Part shown: positions 1 through 6,800 of the stretch, one piece after another
Numbering within the stretch: position 1 is the first letter of the stretch
How the letters are laid out: each line of letters starts with the position of its first letter
From: JAQBDA01 sp964525785
Lineage (GTDB): Bacteria; Chloroflexota; Anaerolineae; Anaerolineales; UBA4823
Reading direction: 5' to 3'
DNA: 12,277 nucleotides
Assembly: GCA_964525785.1 (NCBI GenBank)
Contig: CAZGIX010000142.1
Span: 1-12,277 of the forward strand
The notes under the pieces: generated by a model
Database searches by the model: none
The model's input: the letters and a program-made list of their open reading frames with translations, nothing else
Told to the model about the DNA's origin: nothing
Translations under genes and position numbers: made by a program

Positions 1-713
1 TGGACTTCCTCAGCCGCTACGACCCCGACCCGCTGCGCTACTACCTGACGGTCAACATGCCCGAGAGCAAGGATACCGATTGGGACTGGCAGGAGTTCTT
101 CAACCGCAACAACAACGAGCTGGTCGCCACCTGGGGCAACCTGGCAAACCGCATGCTGTCGTTTGCTTATAAGCACTGGGAGGGTCACGTGCCGGATCCC
201 GGCGAGCTGCGCCCGGAGGACAAGGAGCTGCTCGCGGCAGTCGAAGGCGGCTTTCAGACCGTAGGCGAGCATATCGAAGCGGTGAGGCTGCGCTTTGCCC
301 TGTTCGAGGCTATCCGGCTGGCGACTGAGGTCAACAAATACCTAGATAAAGCCGCCCCGTGGTTCGAGATCAAGACGGATAAAGACGCGGCTGCCATCAC
401 GGTTTACACTGCCCTGCGGGCAATCGACTCGCTCAAAACGCTGCTGGCGCCTTTCCTGCCGTTCACCAGCGAGCGGCTGCACCAGTATCTGGGCTACGAC
501 CGTCCGCTCTTCGGTGAGCAGGTGATCGAGATGCGCCAGGACGACCTGGGAGAGCACAAGGTGCTGCGCTACCTGCCGGGAGAGGCCAGCGGCAAATGGC
601 AGCCCAGCCAGCTGCCCGCCGGTCAGGTACTGCGACAGCCAGAGCCGCTTTTCCGCAAGCTCGATGAGAGTATGGTGGAAGCCGAGAGGGGACGGATGGG
701 CGTGCCGGGCTAG
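1..713 (+). CDS. metG: Methionyl-tRNA synthetase, C-terminal part (5' truncated by window)
   Basis: Cytoplasmic class I aminoacyl-tRNA synthetase that charges tRNA-Met. The gene enters from the left edge; its reading frame begins at base 3, so about 236 residues are visible. The Met codon at 57 is internal: the frame is open upstream and encodes the conserved stretch DPDPLRYYLTVNMPESKDTD. Next comes RNNNELVATWGN, the usual junction into the anticodon-binding alpha-helical domain. That domain carries NKYLDKAAPW, the family's N-x-Y-x5-PW element that contacts the CAU anticodon. The Rossmann catalytic domain, with its HIGH and KMSKS motifs, lies upstream of the window. The protein ends at PLFRKLDESMVEAERGR, so it lacks the C-terminal EMAP/Trbp111-like tRNA-binding domain found in many bacterial MetGs. 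Short MetGs like this are known. The TAG stop (711-713) overlaps the stop of the convergent pncC gene, and no terminator hairpin is visible between them. The identification is secure. Confidence 0.95.
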   Translation, partial: DFLSRYDPDPLRYYLTVNMPESKDTDWDWQEFFNRNNNELVATWGNLANRMLSFAYKHWEGHVPDPGELRPEDKELLAAVEGGFQTVGEHIEAVRLRFALFEAIRLATEVNKYLDKAAPWFEIKTDKDAAAITVYTALRAIDSLKTLLAPFLPFTSERLHQYLGYDRPLFGEQVIEMRQDDLGEHKVLRYLPGEASGKWQPSQLPAGQVLRQPEPLFRKLDESMVEAERGRMGVPG

Positions 714-1465
714 GCGACCTTTTTCGAGGCCGGAGGGCGCAGAGACCAGCGACCATCGGCAGCCTGGAAAACCAGCTCGAAGACATGCTCCCCAGGCACC
801 ATGACCAGGCTGTGGCGCCCGGTTCCATCTTGCCAGCTGCGCCCCACGGAGGTCACCGGGTAATTAGCCCCGCGCCAGGTGAAGTGCAGCGGGGTGATGC
901 GGCCATCCTGCTCGATGCGCGCGGCGACGTCCACCGGCTCCAGCAGCTCAGAGCGAGTACGGGCATGCCCACCACCCACTTTCGAGGCGTGGCGCAGGTA
1001 ATCCGCCAGGTGCTGTAGGACCGCCCCTGCCGACCGCTCCTTGACCTCCACGCGGCTGCCGCCCCATGTGTGGCACCAGGCGCGCTGTCCTTCGGGTGTG
1101 CTCAACCCGATCCACACCAGGCCGACCGGTTTTTCCGGCGTCCCGCCGCCCGGACCGGCGATCCCACTCACTGCGGCGCCGATATCGGCTTCCAGGAGGC
1201 GGCGCACGCCGCGCGCCATCTCCAGCACCGTCTGCTCGCTGACCGCCCCATGCACCGTTAGCGTCTCCGCCCGCACGCCCAACAGCCCCATCTTGGCCTC
1301 GTCGGCATAGGAAACGATGCCGCCCAGGAAATAATCCGATGAGCCCGGCACGTTGGTGATGCGGTGGCCCACCAGCCCGCCCGTACATGATTCAGCTACC
1401 GCCAGCTTCAGCCCGCGCTGGCGCAGCAGCTCCCCGACTTTTACCTCAAGATCTTCTTCTGCCAT
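710..1465 (-). CDS. pncC: PncC/CinA C-terminal family nicotinamide-nucleotide amidase with DUF6504-like C-terminal extension
   Basis: Predicted cytoplasmic amidase that deamidates nicotinamide mononucleotide to nicotinate mononucleotide in pyridine nucleotide salvage. Residues about 5-160 form a full CinA C-terminal domain. Visible motifs are AESCTGG (24-30, with the presumed nucleophile Ser26), the GGIVSYADEAK segment (48-58, conserved Lys58), HGAVSEQTV (72-80) and SGIAGPGGGTPEKPVG (100-115). There is no N-terminal MoCF-like CinA domain, so this is the stand-alone type. That type is usually about 160 residues, but this protein is 251. After a linker (161-175), residues 176-251 form a separate beta-rich segment with HFTWRGANYPV and a terminal FELVFQ...DGRWSL pattern, which I recognise as DUF6504-like. 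The start was put at 1465 because family homology begins there. Met codons at 1483 and 1531 are in frame, but a TATAAT box lies between the 1483 and 1465 starts. No good Shine-Dalgarno is visible. It is divergent from uvrC and converges on metG with a 4-bp overlap. The amidase call is strong; the extension call is moderate. Confidence 0.9.
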   Translation of the reverse strand: MAEEDLEVKVGELLRQRGLKLAVAESCTGGLVGHRITNVPGSSDYFLGGIVSYADEAKMGLLGVRAETLTVHGAVSEQTVLEMARGVRRLLEADIGAAVSGIAGPGGGTPEKPVGLVWIGLSTPEGQRAWCHTWGGSRVEVKERSAGAVLQHLADYLRHASKVGGGHARTRSELLEPVDVAARIEQDGRITPLHFTWRGANYPVTSVGRSWQDGTGRHSLVMVPGEHVFELVFQAADGRWSLRPPASKKVA

Positions 1466-1471
1466 ACTTTC

Positions 1472-1477
1472 ATTATA
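1472..1477 (-). promoter_or_regulatory. Consensus -10 box (TATAAT) for pncC, six bases from its start codon
   Basis: The minus strand reads TATAAT at 1477-1472, then AATGAAAGT-like sequence directly into the ATG at 1465. Transcription starting at the normal distance would begin at or next to the A of the start codon, implying a leaderless or nearly leaderless mRNA. The -35 match is poor: TTGTGT at 1502-1497, with a wide 19-bp spacer. The exact hexamer supports the call; the missing -35 weakens it. Confidence 0.45.
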
Positions 1478-1526
1478 AGGCATTTGGCCAGGACGTACAC
1501 AATTGAATAACACTAACGCCCCGCAT

Positions 1527-1582
1527 GTCATCCAGAACCCTCGCGGCTCCGCAGGTCATTCCGAACCCTTGCGCCCTTTGCA
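1527..1582 (+). repeat. Tandem direct repeat, 28-bp unit x 2
   Basis: Two consecutive 28-base units (1527-1554 and 1555-1582) both open with GTCAT and share GAACCCT and GCG in register. I count 20 of 28 identical positions. The second unit is also the left end of the inverted-repeat element at 1555-1686, so the first looks like a partial duplication of that end. The unit contains no gene and lies between divergent pncC and uvrC. Confidence 0.55.
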
Positions 1583-1686
1583 AGGGTGAGGAATCCCTGA
1601 AACGCCGGTCAGGTAGTGCCTGTAATGGCTATCTATGGCTATGCCCTCATGGATTCCTCCCTTCGCTGCGCTCCGGTCGGAATGAC
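1555..1686. repeat. 132-bp noncoding element with inverted-repeat ends (REP/MITE-like)
   Basis: The left end GTCATTCCGA (1555-1564) is the exact reverse complement of the right end TCGGAATGAC (1677-1686). A second, inner pair is also exact: GAGGAATCC (1588-1596) with GGATTCCTC (1651-1659). Inside the left arm, CCCTTGC (1566-1572) pairs with GCAAGGG (1580-1586), giving a nested hairpin. The right arm carries the GC-rich TTCGCTGCGCTCCGGTCGG string. From memory, closely similar 'GTCATTCCGA...GAGGAATCC' strings occur as dispersed noncoding repeats in several bacterial genomes; that was not checked here. No transposase or coding frame lies inside. It fills most of the space between pncC and uvrC and could be an inert insertion or form a long RNA hairpin. 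Confidence 0.7.
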
Positions 1687-1702
1687 ATAGTCATATTGTC
1701 TG

Positions 1703-1729
1703 CTCTGCGCACTCTGCGTACTCTGCGGT
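1703..1729. repeat. Short tandem repeat, 9-bp unit x 3
   Basis: Three head-to-tail units, CTCTGCGCA, CTCTGCGTA and CTCTGCGGT, lie at 1703-1711, 1712-1720 and 1721-1729. They share the core CTCTGCG. They sit directly before the likely uvrC promoter region, where the -35 would be expected, so copy-number change could affect uvrC expression (inference). Confidence 0.75.
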
Positions 1730-1745
1730 GATACAGGGGGTTCGG

Positions 1746-1751
1746 TATGAT
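1746..1751 (+). promoter_or_regulatory. Possible -10 box (TATGAT) for uvrC
   Basis: TATGAT at 1746-1751 matches the -10 consensus at five of six positions and ends 14 bases before the uvrC ATG. The start point would fall about 7-9 bases from the start codon, giving a very short leader. No Shine-Dalgarno is visible in the intervening AGAATCTTTCACCG. No convincing -35 is seen: the expected place is inside the 9-bp tandem repeat. Confidence 0.35.
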
Positions 1752-1765
1752 AGAATCTTTCACCG

Positions 1766-3628
1766 ATGGAAACGACCGAAAAAGTCCGCCTCGTCCTGGA
1801 TACCCTGCCAATCAAGTCCGGCTGCTACCTGATGAAAGACGCAGCCGGCAAAGTCATCTACGTCGGCAAGGCGATCAACCTGCGCAACCGGGTGCGCTCC
1901 TATTTCCATCTCAGCGCCAACAGGGACCCGCGCACCCAGCAGCTGGTGCGCAAGATCAGCGATATCGAATGGATCGTAGTGGATTCCGAGCTGGAAGCCC
2001 TGATCCTGGAGATGAACCTGATCAAAAAGCACCGCCCGCATTACAACGTCCGCCTGAAGGATGACAAGCGCTACCCGTATATCAAAGTGCACTGGGCGGA
2101 CCCCTACCCGAAAGTGACCGTCACCCGCCAGATGGTGCAGGATGGCTCGCGCTACTTCGGTCCATACACCAGCGTTTGGGCCGTCCACCAGACCCTGGAC
2201 GTGCTGCGGCGCATCTTCCCTTACCTGACCTGCGACCGGACGATTACCGGCGAAGACGAGCGCGCCTGCCTGTATTACGATATCAAGCTGTGCGTGGCGC
2301 CCTGCATCGGAGCTGCCAGCCAATCCAGCTATCGCCAGATGATCGATGACCTGTGCCAGTTCCTGCAAGGGCGCACCGAGCCGATCGTCGAGCGTCTGCA
2401 AGCCGAGATGGAGCAGGCCGCCGAGCAGCTGCGCTTCGAGCGGGCTGCCGCCCTGCGCGACCAGATCCGGGCCATAGAGAACGTCGTTGAGCGCCAGAAG
2501 GTCATCTCCAGCGATTACATCGATTCCGACGTGATCGCCATGGCCCGCTCCAACGGCGACGCCTGCGTGCAGGTGTTCTTTATCCGCGGCGGCAAGCTGA
2601 TCGGGCGCGAATACTTCCTACTGGAGGGCACCGAAGCCACACCTGATCCCGGCGTGATGGCCGAGTTCATCAAGCAGTTCTACGACCAGGCCCCAAATGT
2701 CCCCGACCAGGTGCTGCTGCCGCACGAGGTGGAAGAAGCCCAGATCATCCGCCAGTGGCTGAGACATAAGAGCGGCGGGGAGAAAGTCGAGATCCTCGTC
2801 CCGCACGAAGGCCAGCAGCGCGAGCTGATCCAGATGGCAGCCGAAAACGCCGCCGAGACCCTGTCGGCGCTGCAGGCACAATGGCAGGCCGACACCCACC
2901 GCCAGGAACAGGCGCTTGCCGAGCTGCAGGCCGCGCTCGGACTGCCTGCCCCTCCCAACCGCATCGAGTGCTACGACATATCGAATACCCAGGGAACGGC
3001 GGCAGTGGGCAGCATGGTAGTCTTCGAGCAGGGCGTACCCAAGAAAAAGCACTACCGCCACTTCAACATCCGCAGCGTGACCGGGCCGGACGATTTTGCC
3101 AGCATGGAGGAAGTGCTCACCCGGCGCTTCAACCGCTGGCAGGCGGCAGAAGAGGCCGCCCTGGCGCCCGGGAAGCAGCCCGACCAGGCCTTCTCCCTGC
3201 TACCGGACCTGCTGCTGGTGGATGGCGGGAAAGGCCAGCTCGGGCGGGCGGTTGCCGTCCTGGAACGCAATGGGCTGCTGGATAAAGTACCCGTAGCCAG
3301 CCTGGCAAAGCAGAACGAGGAGCTGTTCGCACCCGGGCACCCGGAGTCCATCCTCCTGCCGCGCCATTCGCAAGGCCTATACCTTGTACAGCGCATTCGC
3401 GACGAGGCCCACCGCTTTGCGATCACCTCCCACCGCAAGCTGCGCACCAAGGAGGGCCTGGCCTCCCGCCTGGATGCCGTGCCAGGCATCGGACCGGCGC
3501 GCCGCAAGCAGCTGCTCAGCCACTTTGGCTCGATCCACGATATCCAGGAGGCCTCCATGGAAGAGCTGATGGCGGTCCCGGGTATTACAGAAAAATCAGC
3601 CCAGGCGATTAAAGCTCACCTGGAATGA
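1766..3628 (+). CDS. uvrC: UvrABC excinuclease subunit C
   Basis: Dual-incision nuclease of nucleotide excision repair; it cuts on both sides of a lesion marked by UvrB. At 620 residues it is of normal family length and appears intact. The N-terminal GIY-YIG domain (about 14-97) cuts 3' of the lesion. Its expected residues are present: Tyr21, Tyr32 in IYVGKA, Arg42 and Tyr46 in NRVRSY, Glu82 in ILEMNLIKK, and Asn94. Cysteines 156, 168, 176 and 180 have the C-x11-C-x7-C-x3-C spacing of the Fe-S ligands described for E. coli UvrC. A UVR helical-hairpin domain for UvrB binding follows (about 205-240). The RNase H-like domain for the 5' cut carries the triad Asp404 (CYDISN), Asp486 (LLLVDGGKGQ) and His549 (DEAHRFAITSHRK). 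Tandem helix-hairpin-helix motifs (about 568-618) end the protein. The start is set by the alignment of METTEKVRLVLDTLP with the family's start; there is no clear Shine-Dalgarno. A 42-residue gene follows after 25 bases and is probably cotranscribed. Confidence 0.98.
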   Translation: METTEKVRLVLDTLPIKSGCYLMKDAAGKVIYVGKAINLRNRVRSYFHLSANRDPRTQQLVRKISDIEWIVVDSELEALILEMNLIKKHRPHYNVRLKDDKRYPYIKVHWADPYPKVTVTRQMVQDGSRYFGPYTSVWAVHQTLDVLRRIFPYLTCDRTITGEDERACLYYDIKLCVAPCIGAASQSSYRQMIDDLCQFLQGRTEPIVERLQAEMEQAAEQLRFERAAALRDQIRAIENVVERQKVISSDYIDSDVIAMARSNGDACVQVFFIRGGKLIGREYFLLEGTEATPDPGVMAEFIKQFYDQAPNVPDQVLLPHEVEEAQIIRQWLRHKSGGEKVEILVPHEGQQRELIQMAAENAAETLSALQAQWQADTHRQEQALAELQAALGLPAPPNRIECYDISNTQGTAAVGSMVVFEQGVPKKKHYRHFNIRSVTGPDDFASMEEVLTRRFNRWQAAEEAALAPGKQPDQAFSLLPDLLLVDGGKGQLGRAVAVLERNGLLDKVPVASLAKQNEELFAPGHPESILLPRHSQGLYLVQRIRDEAHRFAITSHRKLRTKEGLASRLDAVPGIGPARRKQLLSHFGSIHDIQEASMEELMAVPGITEKSAQAIKAHLE

Positions 3629-3653
3629 GTTTCAACACAAATGAAGGTGTTCC

Positions 3654-3782
3654 ATGCCACAGAAGAAGAAAAAAACCACTAACGACCGTGAACGCCGCAA
3701 GATGCGCGCCCAGCAGATCATATTTGCGGCCATCGCCATCATGATCATCATCGTCATGGTGATCAGCACCATACGCTATTGA
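3654..3782 (+). CDS. Small single-span membrane protein, 42 residues, unknown function
   Basis: Not recognised as a named family. The 42 residues split into two parts. Residues 1-21 are very basic and hydrophilic (KKKK at 4-7, then RERRK and R). Residues 22-40 are continuously hydrophobic, rich in Ile/Val/Met/Ala, and are followed only by RY. This predicts one transmembrane helix near the C-terminus with the positive end in the cytoplasm. The start is supported by the purine-rich GAAGGTG at 3643-3649, four bases before the ATG and a reasonable Shine-Dalgarno. The gene begins 25 bases after the uvrC stop on the same strand with no terminator between, so cotranscription is likely. It ends 35 bases before the convergent kinase stop. 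I recall similar basic, single-helix mini-proteins in Anaerolineae genomes, but this was not checked. Whether it has any link to DNA repair is unknown. Confidence 0.7.
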   Translation: MPQKKKKTTNDRERRKMRAQQIIFAAIAIMIIIVMVISTIRY

Positions 3783-3817
3783 CCGCTGGCGCTCACCCAC
3801 AAATCGACTTCAGACGG

Positions 3818-6800
3818 TCACACCTCCAGCAGGCTCTGCACCACGCGCGTGAACTCGCGGGCCGAGAATGGTTTCTGCAGCCAGTGCACATCCCCCTGCT
3901 CCAGCAGCGCCTGCCGCTCACCCTCCAACGGGTGACCCGTGACAAACAGGATCTTCATATCGGGGGCTATATCCTGGATGGCTTTGTAAAGCGCTACGCC
4001 GTCCATGTGCGGCATGACCAGGTCGCTCACCACCAGGCAGATCGAATTTTGAGATTGCTCGAACTGCTGCAGGGCTTCGTATCCATTGCGGGCCGTGACG
4101 ACATCGTAATTCTTCGATTCCAATAAGGCTCGCAGGGCCGCCAGGGTAGCCTGATCGTCTTCGACCACCAGCACGGCCTTTCCAGCGCCATCAATCTGGG
4201 CCAGGGGCTCGGTTTGCTTGCGCTCACCCCTCGGCTCCGGCAGGGCCGGCAGGTAAATCGTGAACTCCGCCCCCTCCCCAACCTGGCTGTCCACAACAAT
4301 ATAGCCCTCATGCTGCTTGATAATGCCGTAAACCTGCGCCAGCCCCAAACCGGTGCCCTGCCCCACCGGCTTGGTCGTATAGAATGGCTCGAAGATATGG
4401 TCTATGATATCCGGAGCGATGCCGGTGCCGGTATCCTTGATCGTGATCTTGACCCACTCTCCAGGGGGCAGATCAGTCACGGGGGATGGCTCGCCAGGCG
4501 GCAGCTGGTAGCGCTCCAACACGAAATGCAGCACACCTCCATTGGGCATGGCATCCCTGGCATTCACCGCCAGGTTGATGAACACCTGCTGCAGGCGGGT
4601 CGGATCGGCGTTCACCAGATAGACTGCCGGTTGATAGGCCAGCTCCATGCGGATCGTTTCCGGCATGACCCGAGCGAGCATCCTCTCCAGCTCCTTCATA
4701 AAGGGCAGCAGGTCCAGGGAGCTCTTTTCCATCACCGCCCGGCGGCTGAAATCGAGGATCTGCCGGATCAGGCTGGCTGCCCGCTGGACCTGCTGCTCGA
4801 TGATCGCCAGGCGATCGCGGCTGGATGTCGGTAGGTTTGGATCGCCCATCAGCAGGTCAGTATAGACCAGGATGGCAGCCATGATGTTATTGAAGTCGTG
4901 CGCTATGCCCGCCGCCAACTGTCCCACCGTCGCCAGGCGTTCCTGCATCTGGATGCGGGTCTGGTTCTCACGCTCCTGCGTGACCTCCCTTAATGTCATC
5001 ACCCATTGCTGAGTGTCCAGGCCCATAGGACGGACCTGGGCTTCGAAGTAGCGCCGGGGCGGCCCTTCCAGGACAATTTCGTGCGGCAGCGGATCGCGGT
5101 AGTGCTGGATCAGGTCTTCCACAGAGTGATCGATCAGGTGAGTAAGGCGGCCGTCTTGGATTCCGGCGTCCATGACGCTTAAGATCTGCTTGCCGGGCGG
5201 GTTAGAGACCAGCAGGCGAAAGTCTGCATCCAGCAGGAGCACGCCAACCGGCAGGTGCTCGACCAATCCCTCCAGGCGCTTCTGCTCTGCAGCCAGGATC
5301 GCGCGGATGCGCTCGATGGCTGTGGCTGCCTGGTGAGCAAATGTCCTCAGCAGGCGCACCTGAAAGCTGGTGAACTCTACCGCTTGTTCGCTGCCAGCGA
5401 TCAGCACACCGATCACCTGCCCTCCTAGCAGGATCGGTGTGACGAAGGTCGAGGCGACGTGATCGATGACCGGCGACTCGGGCCGGAAATCCCTGGCAAG
5501 GATCACTTCAACGGGGGTGGAATCGATGCCGGGCATCTGGCTGTCTTGCTGATCCAGATGTTGAGCGAATGCCGTCCGGAGCTCGTGGATCCCAGCTGTG
5601 GAAAGCTGGCGTTCCGATTCCACAACGAATAAGCGGTATCCATCGATCAGCAGGCAGCCGGCTGACAACTCGCAGCCCACAGCATTCCTTAAGGATGAAA
5701 GCACCAGGCGCAGCAGGTCATCGTACGAAAGTGTAAAACCGATCTTTTGGCTGAGCTCGTACAGCTCGCTGAGCTCGACAGTACGCTGCTCAACCGTGCG
5801 CTCGAGATCCTCGGCGTGGCTGCGAGCATGCTCGTACAGAACGGCGTTCTCCAGCGCGATCGAGATTTGACCCGCCAGCACCTGGAGCAGGTCACAGTCG
5901 TGCTGCGTGATTTGATCGGCCACATGGCTCTCGATGTTGATCACCCCGATCACTTGCTCTGCCTGGAAGATTGGGACCGCCAGCTCGGCTAAAGTATCCG
6001 GGCTGCACTTGTAGTAATCCGGATCCACGGTGACATCCGGGATGAAGTTCACTTCCCCCGTGCGCGCCACTCGCCCGATGATGCCTTCGGTGATCTTTTG
6101 ATCCATCACTTTCGGTGAATTGCCGCGATATGCCTGCAGGCTGAGGTGGTCGCCAGACAGCAGGAAGATCTCTACCAGCGGATAGTGGAAACGCTCGAAA
6201 AGCTGTTTGACCACTTCATCCAAAAGCACGCTCAGCTCCAGGCGCTGCGTGAAGATCTCAGCCAGGTTCTGGATCAGGGTCATTTCAGCCAGGCGGCGAT
6301 TGACCTGCTGGAAGCGGTCGGCATTGCTCAAGGCCAGCCCAACTTCCCGGCAGATGGCTTGCAGTAGATCCAGCTGGTCGCTTGAAAAAGCATCTCGTTC
6401 GTGGTGCAGCACGCTCAGCACGCCAAACAGGCGCTCCCCGTAAACGATCGGGGCGCACAGCGCAGAGCGCACACCATCATCCAGCTCGTCGATGTGCAGC
6501 CAGCGCTCATCCTGGGTCACATCGACGACATATGCCGGCAGCCTGTGCTGGGCAACCCAACCAGACAGGCCAATCCCCAGGCGGATATCCATCCTGGTAT
6601 TGACATCCTGCAGGTCGATCTCATATTTGCCGTATAGCGCGCACAACCGCAGGCGCTGCTCGTCCGGATGGAAGAGAAAGGCCTGACCGACCAATCCGCC
6701 CAACGACTGGCAGGTTAAGGAGATCGCCCGGTTGAGTATTTCATCTGGATCCACGCTGATCGACAGTCCGCGGCCCACATCGAACAGCAGGCTCAGATGG

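Noticed and set aside
1466..1765. CRISPR-like array, suggested by several repeats in one gap
   Set aside because: The repeats are adjacent, of different types and without regular spacers; no cas gene is present.
1747..2064. Plus-strand open frame of 105 codons overlapping the 5' end of uvrC
   Set aside because: It is out of frame with the well-conserved GIY-YIG domain of UvrC, and its translation has no recognisable features.
4214..4834. Plus-strand open frame of 206 codons opposite the kinase catalytic region
   Set aside because: The opposite strand encodes the intact N, G1, F and G2 boxes of the kinase. The plus-strand translation shows no family motif and no ribosome site.
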